DNA from: Terriglobia bacterium
GTDB lineage: Bacteria > Acidobacteriota > Terriglobia > Terriglobales > Acidobacteriaceae
Direction of reading: 5' to 3'
DNA length: 34,706 nucleotides
Assembly: GCA_020073385.1 (NCBI GenBank)
Contig: JAIQFH010000065.1
Coordinates: forward strand, 1-34,706
Shown: positions 8,409 to 17,239 of the stretch, piece after piece
Layout: each line of letters starts with the position of its first letter
Numbering within the stretch: the first letter of the stretch is position 1
Made by a program: the position numbers and the translations under genes
Notes under the pieces: generated by a model
What the model was told of the DNA's origin: nothing
The model's input: the letters and a program-made list of their open reading frames with translations, nothing else
Database searches by the model: none

Positions 8409-8702
8409 GAAGCCCATTGTTGATTCTGCGCGCTTTGCGCGGCGCTAAAGCGCCGCTCTTCCACACGTTACTACTACCGTCATTCAGGCGTTTTTCCGCA
8501 ATGCTAAAGCCGCAATGGATTTTGCGGCACTTATGCGCGCGGCTTGAAGTTTGTGTGTGAGAACTTTCAGGCGTCCCTTCGGGACGCGCTCAGTGTTCCA
8601 CTTTACCCGGCGCTGAAAGCGCCGGGCTATTCTCAGACGCTGCTCTGGGGCGCAAATCCTGCCCGCTTGTCCCACAGCGCGGATTGACAATGCGGTTCTC
8701 AC
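8409..8702. repeat. Tandem ~290-bp hairpin-rich repeat, copy B
   Basis: Nearly identical to copy A over its full length, with small indels. The hairpins are kept: GCGGCGC-TAAA-GCGCCGC at 8439-8456 and CCCGGCGC-TGAAA-GCGCCGGG at 8606-8626. Differences fall mostly in loops and single-stranded stretches. Confidence 0.85.
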
Positions 8703-8797
8703 GCACACACTAGACGCCGCGCCCTTTCAAAACGAATCCACACCCGTATTTTTCCGCAAGCTGCTATTGGAAAGACGCCAACCTGTGGTCACTCGCC

Positions 8798-8824
8798 TAC
8801 TCGAATAGAGTTTTCGAGTATAGT
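8798..8824 (+). promoter_or_regulatory. Inverted repeat overlapping a possible -10 element before the hybrid kinase
   Basis: TACTCGAA (8798-8805) and TTCGAGTA (8813-8820) form a perfect 8-bp inverted repeat with a 7-bp spacer. It overlaps TATAGT at 8819-8824, a plausible -10, about 37 bp before the TTG start. This is the layout of a repressor operator; the regulator is unknown. Confidence 0.4.
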
Positions 8825-8860
8825 AAGCGGAACCCTCCGCGTGGGGCGGAGAACCGATCG

Positions 8861-10840
8861 TTGGTCCGTTCACGAAACGACATGCAGTCTGATCCGAAAA
8901 TTTTGGCTGAAACACTACTGTCCGCTTCGATCCTGGAAGCAATCCCTGATGCGGTCGTGGCCGTAAACCAGCAGGGCGTCATCATTCAAGTCAATTCACA
9001 GACCGAAGCGCTATTCGGCTATACGCGCGACGAGTTAATCGGCCAGAGCGTCGAGATGCTGGTGCCGGAGCGGCAGCGTCCGCAACACCATCTGCATCGC
9101 GATAGTTTCTATTCGCGGCCGAAGATCCGAAGAATGGGATCAGGTCTGGATCTTTATGGCAGACGGCGGGACGGATCGGAATTTCCGGTGGAGATCAGCC
9201 TCAGCCCGGTCGCTACGGGCAACGGGCCCATGGTTCTGAGCGTCATCCGGGATATCAGTGATCGAAAGCGGATCGAGGAGGAATTGCGGCGGGCGAGCGA
9301 CGAACTGGAGCGGAGGAAGTCCCGCGAACTGCGCGATTCCCAGAACCGGCTGGCGCTGATTGTGGATTCCTCACAGGATGCGATTATCGGCAAGAATCTC
9401 GACGGCATCATTACGCAGTGGAATAAAGGTGCGGAACAGGTTTACGGCTACACAGCTGCGGAGATTATCGGCAGAAATATTTCGGCACTGTGCCCGCCCG
9501 ACCGGCCCGATGAGATTCCCGGGATTCTTGAAAAGATCCGTCGCGGCCAGCAGGTCGAATACTTCGAGTCGGTGCGAATTACCAAAGACGGCCGGCGATT
9601 GAATATGTCGATCTCGGTTTCTCCTATTTACGACGCGGACGGAGGCGTGGTTGGGGCGTCGGCGATCGGGCGCAATATCACCGCGCAGAAAAAGATTGAA
9701 GATCAGCTGCGCCAGTCGCAGAAGATGGAGGCCGTGGGACGCTTGGCGGGCGGCGTGGCGCACGATTTCAACAATCTGCTCGGGATCGTTACTGCTTGCA
9801 CGGAATTATTGCGCAGACGCGTGGATATCGAAAGCCTGGAGTACATAGACAATATCCGCGAGGCCGCGAACCGGGGAGCATCGCTGACCCGTCAGTTGCT
9901 GGCTTTCAGCCGGCGCCAGCCGATGCAAACAGAGATTCTGGACCTGAACGACCGGCTGAGGGAAGTCAGCAAACTGCTAAAGCCGCTGATGGGCGACGAC
10001 GTGGAGATTGTGCTTCCATCGCGCTTGACGCCGGCTATTGTTGAGTCAGATCCGGGACAACTCGATCAGATCGTGCTCAATCTTGCCGTGAACTCACGCG
10101 ATGCCATGCCGCGCGGGGGCAAGCTCATCATTGAAACCGGAGTGTACGACCTCGACGAAGCCTTTGGGCGCGAGCATTCGATGACTCCCGGGCGTTATGT
10201 CATGCTGGCGGTCAGTGACAACGGCACCGGCATGGATGAGGCCACACGATCCCGCATCTTTGAGCCGTTCTTTACCACCAAAGAAAGTGGAAAAGGCAGT
10301 GGACTGGGACTGGCGACTGTTTACGGCATCGTCAAGCAATGCGGCGGGCACATATGGGTCTACAGCGAGCTTTCCCATGGCACCACCTTCAAAATTTATT
10401 TGCCGAGCGCAGAACACAAATTGGGATTAGGCACCGAGGCGCAGGCCGAAGCCTTGCCAGTCAGGCGTGAGGGAGTGACCCTTTTATTGGCGGAAGACGA
10501 TGCCATCATGCGCAAGCTGACCCGCAAAATGCTCGAAGAGCACGGCTTCAAAGTGCTCGAAGCGGTCGATGGTGAGGCCGCACTGGATGTGATTTCCCGG
10601 AATTCCACGCGTATTGACCTGATCCTGACCGACGTCGTCATGAAAGGGATGAACGGACCGGAACTGGTGCTGCGGCTGATGGACTCGCATCCGGAGATGA
10701 AGGTCGTATATATGTCCGGTTACACGGGCGAACTTGTTGCGCACCAGGGACTGCAGAGCGGCATTCGTCTTCTGGAGAAGCCATTCACACGTGCGGCGCT
10801 GTTGATGACGATTGACGCAGCATTGGGTGACGCGGGCTGA
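8861..10840 (+). CDS. PAS-PAS hybrid sensor histidine kinase with C-terminal receiver
   Basis: A 659-residue soluble hybrid kinase. The first PAS domain is at about 24-135 (AIPDAVVAVNQQGVIIQVN), the second at about 165-275 (DAIIGKNLDGIITQWNKGAE). The dimerisation domain has phospho-His H301 in GGVAHDFNNLLG. The HATPase domain (about 390-515) has NLAVNSRDAM (N box), SDNGTGMD (G1) and GKGSGLGLATVYG (G2). The receiver (about 535-655) has phosphoacceptor D591 in LILTDVVMKG, and a Lys in LEKPF. No transmembrane segments are visible, so it senses a cytoplasmic signal; PAS ligands cannot be predicted. I chose TTG 8861 because GCGGAGA lies eight bases upstream; ATG 8882 is an alternative that costs seven residues. 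It has no adjacent partner response regulator and is preceded by the tandem repeats. Confidence 0.93.
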   Translation: MVRSRNDMQSDPKILAETLLSASILEAIPDAVVAVNQQGVIIQVNSQTEALFGYTRDELIGQSVEMLVPERQRPQHHLHRDSFYSRPKIRRMGSGLDLYGRRRDGSEFPVEISLSPVATGNGPMVLSVIRDISDRKRIEEELRRASDELERRKSRELRDSQNRLALIVDSSQDAIIGKNLDGIITQWNKGAEQVYGYTAAEIIGRNISALCPPDRPDEIPGILEKIRRGQQVEYFESVRITKDGRRLNMSISVSPIYDADGGVVGASAIGRNITAQKKIEDQLRQSQKMEAVGRLAGGVAHDFNNLLGIVTACTELLRRRVDIESLEYIDNIREAANRGASLTRQLLAFSRRQPMQTEILDLNDRLREVSKLLKPLMGDDVEIVLPSRLTPAIVESDPGQLDQIVLNLAVNSRDAMPRGGKLIIETGVYDLDEAFGREHSMTPGRYVMLAVSDNGTGMDEATRSRIFEPFFTTKESGKGSGLGLATVYGIVKQCGGHIWVYSELSHGTTFKIYLPSAEHKLGLGTEAQAEALPVRREGVTLLLAEDDAIMRKLTRKMLEEHGFKVLEAVDGEAALDVISRNSTRIDLILTDVVMKGMNGPELVLRLMDSHPEMKVVYMSGYTGELVAHQGLQSGIRLLEKPFTRAALLMTIDAALGDAG

Positions 10841-10928
10841 TTGTTTCGCTTCCTGGTGGACTGTCGCGCAGGAAGCGTTCGTGGTGAAAACGCGGCGGTC
10901 GCAATTTCAACAAACTCAACCACAGTAA

Positions 10929-11056
10929 AGGTTTTTCTCTGCGCTCTCTGCGGACGTTCTCGGCGACCTAAGCCTTTGTTTTTCCCGCCAGTCTGTCCAA
11001 AATCCCAAAACGCAGAGGCCGCCGAGAACCCCCGCCGAGTGCGCGTAGAAAAACCT
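10929..11056. repeat. Large imperfect inverted repeat in gap 10841-11193
   Basis: The outer arms AGGTTTTTCTCTGCGC (10929-10944) and GCGCGTAGAAAAACCT (11041-11056) pair at 14 of 16 positions. The inner arms CTCTGCG/CGCAGAG and GTTCTCGGCG (10956-10965)/CGCCGAGAAC (11020-11029) pair perfectly. It resembles intergenic REP/MITE-like elements. The rest of the 353-bp gap between the kinase and bfr shows no gene. Confidence 0.65.
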
Positions 11057-11193
11057 ATTTGACCACACGGTTCACCTCTACCAATAGACCAACCGCTGGA
11101 ACCCACTAACGAAATCTGTGCGACAGGGCACTCGTTGTCGGCTCTGCGTTTGTCATTGCGTCTCGACGCTGCGTTTGCGATACTCTCAGCGCT

Positions 11194-11670
11194 ATGAAAG
11201 GCAATCCAAAAGTTATCGCTGAACTGAATAAGGCATTGCAGGAAGAGCTCACCGCGATCAACCAGTATTTTCTGCATGCGGAAATGTGCGAGAACTGGGG
11301 ATATCACAAGCTCTCCGAATTCATCAAAAAACAATCCATCGGCGAGATGAAACACGCCGAAGTGCTGATCGAGCGGATCCTATTTCTGGATGGCAGCCCG
11401 TCGATGATGCCGCTGGAATTGAAAGTCGGCGGCACGGTCAAAGTAATGATCGAGAGCGATCTGGCCTTGGAGATCGGAGCTGTGAAGCAGTACAACGATG
11501 CGGTTGTCATCGCTACTAAGGAAGGCGACAACGGGTCACGAGATCTGTTCGTCCAGTTGCTCAAAGACGAAGAAGAACACGTGGACTTTCTCGAAGCCCA
11601 GATGCACATGATTAAAGAGCTTGGCTACGAGCGCTACCTGACGATGCAGATGGGCGACGACGAAGAGTAG
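11194..11670 (+). CDS. bfr: Bacterioferritin
   Basis: A 158-residue haem-containing ferritin that stores iron as a ferric mineral in a 24-mer shell. The ferroxidase ligands are visible and near the E. coli numbering: E18 (LQEELTAINQY), E51 and H54 (GEMKHAE), E93, and the EEH of KDEEEHVDFLE. The haem-ligating Met is M52 in the same GEMKHAE motif, so this is a Bfr rather than a plain ferritin. Length matches the family (about 158). ATG 11194 gives the usual MKGNPKVIAELN start. No bfd (ferredoxin) gene is adjacent. The S55 protease gene converges on it with 26 bp between stops. Confidence 0.96.
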   Translation: MKGNPKVIAELNKALQEELTAINQYFLHAEMCENWGYHKLSEFIKKQSIGEMKHAEVLIERILFLDGSPSMMPLELKVGGTVKVMIESDLALEIGAVKQYNDAVVIATKEGDNGSRDLFVQLLKDEEEHVDFLEAQMHMIKELGYERYLTMQMGDDEE

Positions 11671-11696
11671 TAACGATTCTGCAACCGGTGAAACCG

Positions 11697-13484
11697 TTAT
11701 TTAATGGTCACGGTCAGCACCTGTGCGCCGCTGACCACGTAATCCAGCGAGGGTGTCGCCGTTTCGTCGACGTTCGATTCGCCGCTAACGATCATTTCCT
11801 GATTGCCGCGCATGCCGTCCATTACGTTCATGACTGAGAGCGGCAGCGTGGGCATGACCTTGTCGGCCACGCGTGCCTCCGGATCAGCTTCGAGCAGCGA
11901 GACGTAGAGACGGTTGTTGGCGTGTTCTTTGTTCAAAAGGGCGATGGTCGAAGCCAGGTCCAGCTTGCGGCCGAATGCCGGGTTGGTGCGGTTCACGCGA
12001 TCCAACGTTTCTCCGTCGCTCACGAGAATGCGCAGATTCCCCTTGCTGGCTGAGGTTGGAATCTTTACTGGAATCTGGCGGACGACGCGTTCGCCGCGAT
12101 AGGGAGCCAGCACGGTTTCCACGATAATCTGATCTCCCGGCCGCGCTTCGGTGACGTCGGTGCGGGCGCTCTCCAAACGCGCCCAGCGGCGTTCACGGAC
12201 GAGATCAAAATCAAGCTTTACGCTGTTCACTGCGGGAGCGTTGTAGGGGTTGTCGTAGATGCGTCCGAAACGCTCTCCCAGCGATAAGGCGGCCGCCATG
12301 GCAGCGGGCTGGCCGTTTTCCCCCGGCGTGAACATATTCCGCAACCCAACTTCCGGAAAGCCTTTCACGTTGATGCTGGCGTTCAACCGGTAAGTAATTT
12401 CTTCGCCGTATTCATTCACGCCATGCAGGGCGTTAAACACCGTGGCCATGATCGCTACAGGGCTGAGACGCGGGTTGTTGAGTACTTCGTAATGAAATTC
12501 TTTCGTGTTGCCGCCGCCGTGAATGGTCAGCGTAACCGGAATCATTTCCGGTTGCTTGCCAAGGACGCCGAGAATCCCCGTGTGGCGGTCCTGCACAAAA
12601 ACTCCGGCGCGTTCGGTCGTGTTAACGATCTTGAAGGCGTTCAGCGGCGAGGGCAGCGTTGCCAGCACCTGCGCTTTATTCATCGGCAGATCGACGGAGC
12701 CGAATTGCAGCAGCGGATGTCCGCAGGCCAGCAGGCGCTGGGGGTCGATGTAAGTGACCGTGCAGGTGGCGGCGATATCCATGTCGCCACGCACAAGCAC
12801 CGCGCTGACGGCGGAGCCGGCCTCGAGTGGCTCAGGCTGCTTCTCTTCACTGACGGAACCGACGCCCATGACCGGCACAATTCCGGCAGCGGCGAATTGC
12901 GGAGCGAATTGCCGGACCGCTTCTTCCGAGAATCCGCTGAATACCAGCGGAGTTTCGATCGGCTTCAGGTAGTTGGCGAGATTCTGCATGGAGCCCGAGA
13001 AGGAAGTTGCGTCCCCCGGCGCGCCAGTCTTTCCCGCAGTGGTCACTACTGGTTTTACGGCAGACGCTTCTTCCGCCGGAGATTTGTCGAGCGCATTGAT
13101 CTCGAGCATGTCCGCGATGGGGGTGACGCCGGCGATCGGCTCTTTCGAGAATTCGCCGATGCGGAATGCGAGGGCGCCTGCCAGCTTGCCATCAATGTAA
13201 ACCGGGCTGCCGCTCATGCCGGCGACCACACCGGTGTACTCCACCTTCGGTCCGTGCAAGCGGATCAGGATGATGTTGCCCCTGGGGCCGTTCACGTTGC
13301 GCAGAACTCCCAGGACCTCGAAGTCCATCGGCTCGGGCTTCACGCCCTGAAAAACCGTGTAAGCCACACCTTGCATTCCGGCGTGGATCTGATCCACGGG
13401 AATGGTCGGTTGAGCGGTTTGAGCGGTCAGGATTGTGGGTAGGGACAGGCCAAGCGCGAACAGCGTGAAAAGAAACTTCCTCAT
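11697..13484 (-). CDS. Secreted SpoIVB-type (S55) serine peptidase domain protein
   Basis: A 595-residue exported protein. Residues 1-22 are a signal peptide (basic MRKF, hydrophobic core, cut near LTAQ). The segment VVAGMSGSPVYIDGKLAGA, with likely nucleophile S93, is the SpoIVB/S55 active-site signature. A conserved His occurs later in LLACGHPLLQFG (near 257). In SpoIVB the His comes before the Ser, so the order here differs. The C-terminal half is beta-rich and of unknown role. Related proteins are frequent in Acidobacteria and annotated as S55-domain proteins; their substrates are unknown. It is divergent from the VWA protein gene, with a 162-bp shared upstream region, and both products look exported. 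Confidence 0.82.
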   Translation of the reverse strand: MRKFLFTLFALGLSLPTILTAQTAQPTIPVDQIHAGMQGVAYTVFQGVKPEPMDFEVLGVLRNVNGPRGNIILIRLHGPKVEYTGVVAGMSGSPVYIDGKLAGALAFRIGEFSKEPIAGVTPIADMLEINALDKSPAEEASAVKPVVTTAGKTGAPGDATSFSGSMQNLANYLKPIETPLVFSGFSEEAVRQFAPQFAAAGIVPVMGVGSVSEEKQPEPLEAGSAVSAVLVRGDMDIAATCTVTYIDPQRLLACGHPLLQFGSVDLPMNKAQVLATLPSPLNAFKIVNTTERAGVFVQDRHTGILGVLGKQPEMIPVTLTIHGGGNTKEFHYEVLNNPRLSPVAIMATVFNALHGVNEYGEEITYRLNASINVKGFPEVGLRNMFTPGENGQPAAMAAALSLGERFGRIYDNPYNAPAVNSVKLDFDLVRERRWARLESARTDVTEARPGDQIIVETVLAPYRGERVVRQIPVKIPTSASKGNLRILVSDGETLDRVNRTNPAFGRKLDLASTIALLNKEHANNRLYVSLLEADPEARVADKVMPTLPLSVMNVMDGMRGNQEMIVSGESNVDETATPSLDYVVSGAQVLTVTIK

Positions 13485-13646
13485 GTAAAGCCCCGACGAG
13501 GACCCGTGAAGGGGGCCCTGATAAGCTTAGATCCAGACCAACTGCGACACGTTGCACCGACTAGGGGACTGTCTGGGACCGGGCAAAAACATCCCAATTG
13601 CGAATCCGTGCGTCTATACTAGCATAGGGGCGTTGGTGGGTTCACC

Positions 13647-14888
13647 ATGTTTAATTATCGTAAATCGAAGATTTCTGAGTGGTTTAACACCTTTGGGTCG
13701 TGGGCTTTAGTTGGCTGCCTAGCCTTGACGATTGGGAGCGTCCCAGCGCTGTCGCAGGATCAGTCACCCGCGGCACAGACGCCTTCTCAGGCACCGGATA
13801 ACGGCAAGCCCAAACAGGATGTTCCTGCCGAAGCCGGGGGGCCGACTGACAACATGGGGCCCTACGCGATCCCCAAGAAGAAGGCGGAAGAAGCGCCTCC
13901 GCCCCCACCCCCGGTGACCCCTAAGAAGGTCGAAGACCTGCCTGACTACTCGCTCAAGGTGAACGTTCCACTGGTGAACGTTGACGTATTGGTAACCACC
14001 AAGGACGGCGGCCAGTTCATCCCCGGGTTGAAGAAAGAGAATTTCCGGGTCATGGAAGATGGGGTTCAGCAGCAGATCAAGAATTTTACCGTCTCGCAGG
14101 CACCGATTACGGCCGTGCTGCTGGTGGAGTTCGCGTCAACGAACTACATCTTTATGACGCAGGCGCTGCAGGCTTCTTATGCGTTTGCGAATACCCTGAA
14201 GAAGGATGATTGGGTCGCGGTAGCCTATTACGACATGAACCCGCACATCCTGGTGGACTTTACACAGGACAAAAAGGCGGTCTATGGAGCGCTGAATCAA
14301 TTACGCATTCCGGGGTTTGCGGAGACCAACCTGTTCGATGCCCTCTACGACACTCTCGACCGGCTGGACCGGGTGGAAGGCAAGAAGTACGTCGTGCTGG
14401 TGACGACCGGTATCGACACGTTCAGCAAACTCACGCTCGACAAGATCATGAAGAAGATCAAGGACACGAAGGATGTGACGATCTTCCCCATCAGCGTGGG
14501 ATTCATCGTGCGCGAGTGGTGTGATGTCCACCCAGGCTATTGTCGTAACGCGCATGGCATGGGCATTCCGGTCGGACACATGGATTATCTGCAAGGCGAT
14601 AACGAAATGCGGACCTTTGCGGCGATGACCGGAGGGCGTGCCTACTTCCCGCGCTTTGAAGGCGAGCTGCCGGAATTGTTCGGCGACATCTCGAACGACA
14701 TCCGCAACCAGTACACGATTTCGTATTCGCCAACGAATACGAAGCTGGACGGAACCTACCGCAAGCTGAAGGTTGAGGTGATCGCTCCCGATGGTGGACA
14801 GTTGAAGGTCAAGGACCAGAAGGGGAAAGATCACAAGCTCGACGTCGTCGCGCGTGAAGGGTATACGGCGAAACACACGGTGGAGTAA
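13647..14888 (+). CDS. Exported VWA-domain protein of the acidobacterial VWFA-related type
   Basis: A 413-residue protein. The N-terminus has a signal sequence (about residues 12-36, ending ALSQDQ), then a Pro/Ala/Lys-rich low-complexity linker (about 37-98). A beta-rich segment KVNVPLVNVDVLVTTKDGGQF...FRVMEDG is typical of the acidobacterial family TIGR03436. The VWA fold follows from about 155. The metal-site motif that is normally DxSxS reads E161-F-A-S-T, so the MIDAS is degenerate and metal binding may be lost. The C-terminal NQYTISYSPTN and YRKLKVEV blocks fit the family. It is presumably an extracytoplasmic adhesion or scaffold protein; the partner is unknown. A possible -10 TATACT lies about 30 bp upstream. 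It is divergent from the S55 protease. Confidence 0.87.
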   Translation: MFNYRKSKISEWFNTFGSWALVGCLALTIGSVPALSQDQSPAAQTPSQAPDNGKPKQDVPAEAGGPTDNMGPYAIPKKKAEEAPPPPPPVTPKKVEDLPDYSLKVNVPLVNVDVLVTTKDGGQFIPGLKKENFRVMEDGVQQQIKNFTVSQAPITAVLLVEFASTNYIFMTQALQASYAFANTLKKDDWVAVAYYDMNPHILVDFTQDKKAVYGALNQLRIPGFAETNLFDALYDTLDRLDRVEGKKYVVLVTTGIDTFSKLTLDKIMKKIKDTKDVTIFPISVGFIVREWCDVHPGYCRNAHGMGIPVGHMDYLQGDNEMRTFAAMTGGRAYFPRFEGELPELFGDISNDIRNQYTISYSPTNTKLDGTYRKLKVEVIAPDGGQLKVKDQKGKDHKLDVVAREGYTAKHTVE

Positions 14889-14948
14889 GGTCTGGGCAGG
14901 TTCTAAGCGAGGCTATTCTTCGCCAACGCAGTAGCCTGAGTCGTGGCC

Positions 14949-15680
14949 TCAGTGTACGTGGAATAGACGATCGAGCAGAAAGAATACCGCGGCCCCGACG
15001 AACACCAGCAATGCCATCTTCATCGCCGGTTCCTTGTTGACCTCAGGCACTAGATCCGATGCCGCGACATAGATCGTGACGCCCGCCGAGAGCGGCAGCC
15101 CGGCTCCGACGTGGTGGCGGAAGATGGCCATCGTCAAAACTCCAGCCAGGGTTGATCCTCCCAGAACGATCGATGCGCCCCAGGCTGTGCCACGGCTGCG
15201 GCCGCTGGCCAGCATGACTGAACTCACGGTAAAGCCCTCGGGGATTTTGTGCAGGAAAATGGCGAGGAAAATCAGCCAGCCGAGCCAATTCGAGACCAGA
15301 AACCCAGACGCGATCGCGATGCCGTCGAAGAACGTATGAATGATAAGTCCCAGCAGGACCGAGTAGCTTTTGTGCGAGTGAACGAACTCGTCGTGATGGG
15401 TCTCCTCGCCGAAGTGGAAATGCGGAGTTACGGTGTGCTCGAAAAAGTGAATGATGAGATAGCCCACCAGCACAAGCAGGGCAGCAGGCCTTCCACGCAT
15501 TTCGATGCTCTGCGGAACCATCTCGACCAGCGCGGTGGCAAGCATGAATCCTGCGCCAAGTGCGACGAAATAGCGTAGATAACGCCGCTCCCAATGCCGC
15601 TGCACAATGATCGCTCCGCCAAAAACGTTGGCGGCAGCGGCGGTGAGACCTAGCATAATGCTGGTGAGGATCGGATCCAT
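14949..15680 (-). CDS. ZIP-family metal transporter
   Basis: A 243-residue inner-membrane transporter with about eight predicted transmembrane helices. The two metal-site helices are evident: IHTFFDGIAIASG (H115, D119) in TM4 and FLHKIPEGF (H144, E148) in TM5. The loop before TM4 is His-rich (HFHFGEETHHDEFVHSH, residues 87-103), typical of ZIP proteins and likely to bind zinc or another divalent metal. ZIP proteins import Zn, Fe, Mn or similar ions; which one cannot be told. Start ATG 15680. It lies downstream of ychF in the same direction, but a repeat of more than 70 bp separates them, so co-transcription is uncertain. Confidence 0.92.
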   Translation of the reverse strand: MDPILTSIMLGLTAAAANVFGGAIIVQRHWERRYLRYFVALGAGFMLATALVEMVPQSIEMRGRPAALLVLVGYLIIHFFEHTVTPHFHFGEETHHDEFVHSHKSYSVLLGLIIHTFFDGIAIASGFLVSNWLGWLIFLAIFLHKIPEGFTVSSVMLASGRSRGTAWGASIVLGGSTLAGVLTMAIFRHHVGAGLPLSAGVTIYVAASDLVPEVNKEPAMKMALLVFVGAAVFFLLDRLFHVH

Positions 15681-15718
15681 TCGCAGGCAGCGCGATGATA
15701 TCAGTCAATGGATCAATT

Positions 15719-15790
15719 CACCACGGAGACATGGAGGCACGGAGAAGATATTGAAGTCGAATTCCTCCGTGTCACTGTGCCTCTGTGGTG
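15719..15790. repeat. Inverted CACCACRGAG-type intergenic repeat
   Basis: The left arm starts CACCACGGAGACATGGAGG (15719-15744). The right arm (15765-15790) is its imperfect reverse complement, ending CTCTGTGGTG. About 20 of 26 positions pair. It sits between the ychF stop and the ZIP start. The same arm type appears once near 3655. Confidence 0.65.
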
Positions 15791-15797
15791 ATGAGAA

Positions 15798-16883
15798 TTA
15801 TCCGCTATGCCGAATATGCATGACGTCGCCGTCCTGCACGATGTAATCTTTGCCCTCAAGGCGCAGCGTACCTTTGGATCGGGCGTTGGCTTCTGAGCCG
15901 GCTTCCAGAAGCTGGTCCCAGCGAATCGTTTCGGCGCGGATGAAGTGTTTTTCCAGGTCGGAGTGGATGGCCCCTGCTGCCTCCTGCGCCCGGGTGTGGG
16001 CGGGAATCTGCCAGGCGCGGCACTCGTCTTCGCCGGCGGTGAAGAAAGAGATCAGGCCCAGCAGTTGGTATGTGGTGCGGATCAGGCGAACAAGTCCGCT
16101 TTCCTTCAGTTCATAGCTCGAAAGAAATTCAGCAGCGTCCGCATCGCTCATTTCCGAGAGCTCGGCTTCGACCTTGCCACAGATAGCCGTCGCGCCCGCA
16201 TTCGGGCGTGCCGCAATTTCAGTCAGTTTGTATTTGCCGACGGCTTCTTCGAGTTGTTTTCCCAGATCGCTTGATTCGCCGATGTTGAGCACATACAGAA
16301 TCGGCTTCTCACTGAGGAACATGAATCCGCGGAGGCGCTTTTTATCCTCGGGAGTCATTTGCATTTCACGGAGAGGTTTTTCCGACCCGAGATGGGCGTT
16401 GGCACGCTTCAGCAGTTCAAATTCCTTCTCCAGATCGGGAGTCTTCATCTTCTTCAGGTCTTTTTCCAGCCGTTCGAGCCTCTTCTCGATCTGGCCGAGA
16501 TCGCTGACCATGAGGTCGAACTCAACGTTCTTGATGTCGCGCAAGGGATCGATCTCGCCGACGTGAGGAATGGCCGGATCTTCAAAGACCCGGACGACGT
16601 GAGCCAGCGCGTCGACCTGGCGAAGGTGGCCGATGTAGGCGGTCTCCTTCAGTGCGTCCTGACCGATCGCGCCCACGTCAACGTATTCGACGGAGGTGTG
16701 CGTGAGCTTCTTCGGGTTGTAGAGCGCGGCCAGGCGATCAAGGCGGTCGTCAGGAACCTTGGCGACTCCGATATGGGCTTCGCGCGGATTGGCGTGGGCT
16801 TGAGCAGAGAGATGGGCCTTGGTGAGAATTTGAAACAGAGATGTCTTGCCTACCTGGGGCAGGCCGATGATTCCGGTTTTCAT
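15798..16883 (-). CDS. ychF: Redox-responsive ATPase YchF (Obg-family P-loop protein)
   Basis: A 361-residue ribosome-associated nucleotidase. The P-loop is GLPQVGKT (7-14). The base-specificity motif is NIGE, in place of the GTPase NKxD, which marks the YchF subgroup that prefers ATP. A helical insert (about residues 120-190) and a C-terminal TGS domain (about 278-361, ending in KDYIVQDGDVMHIRH) complete the family layout. Length matches E. coli YchF (363). The Gln in PQVGKT replaces the usual Asn. Start ATG 16883; the ribosome site is weak. YchF binds the 70S ribosome and affects oxidative-stress responses in other bacteria. Confidence 0.95.
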   Translation of the reverse strand: MKTGIIGLPQVGKTSLFQILTKAHLSAQAHANPREAHIGVAKVPDDRLDRLAALYNPKKLTHTSVEYVDVGAIGQDALKETAYIGHLRQVDALAHVVRVFEDPAIPHVGEIDPLRDIKNVEFDLMVSDLGQIEKRLERLEKDLKKMKTPDLEKEFELLKRANAHLGSEKPLREMQMTPEDKKRLRGFMFLSEKPILYVLNIGESSDLGKQLEEAVGKYKLTEIAARPNAGATAICGKVEAELSEMSDADAAEFLSSYELKESGLVRLIRTTYQLLGLISFFTAGEDECRAWQIPAHTRAQEAAGAIHSDLEKHFIRAETIRWDQLLEAGSEANARSKGTLRLEGKDYIVQDGDVMHIRHSG

Positions 16884-17099
16884 AAGAAAGCTTCTAGCTA
16901 TTAGCTCCTAGCTTACGATTGTTCTCTGTAGGAACGGGAATTCTGAGACGAGCCGTACGGGCCGGCCAGCTTTGAGCAACCTTTCAGAATAAACCAAATC
17001 AGCCGGAGAGCGGGCGAAACCAGTCAGGTATGGCGCTGCTCGGCATCTTCTCGCAACAAATCCTTCCCCGGCGGAACATGGCAACGCTGGCCGGCTCGC

Positions 17100-17119
17100 T
17101 ATGTGATCCAAATCACATA
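17100..17119. promoter_or_regulatory. CRP/FNR-like palindrome in gap 16884-17239
   Basis: TATGTGAT-CCAA-ATCACATA, perfect 8-bp arms. It contains TGTGA-N6-TCACA, the E. coli CRP consensus halves. It lies about 120 bp before the Cys-rich protein gene (17240). The rest of the 356-bp gap shows no gene; an AGCTATTAGCTCCTAGC simple-repeat stretch is at about 16894-16911. Confidence 0.5.
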
Positions 17120-17239
17120 TAGGTGTGACACGCGGAACGGAGGCGCACTGCCGCGCGACATAAGCTCGCGACAAGATGTAGTTCCACCGAGCTGTTCAGC
17201 CGGGGAATTTGTGAAATTCAACGTTTTGGAGGTGCATGC

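Noticed and set aside
8119..8702. CRISPR array
   Set aside because: Only two long copies of about 290 bp without short repeats or spacers; no cas genes in the window.
12423..13442. 339-codon plus-strand frame over the S55 protease gene
   Set aside because: Antisense shadow; the minus-strand product has a signal peptide and GMSGSP motif.
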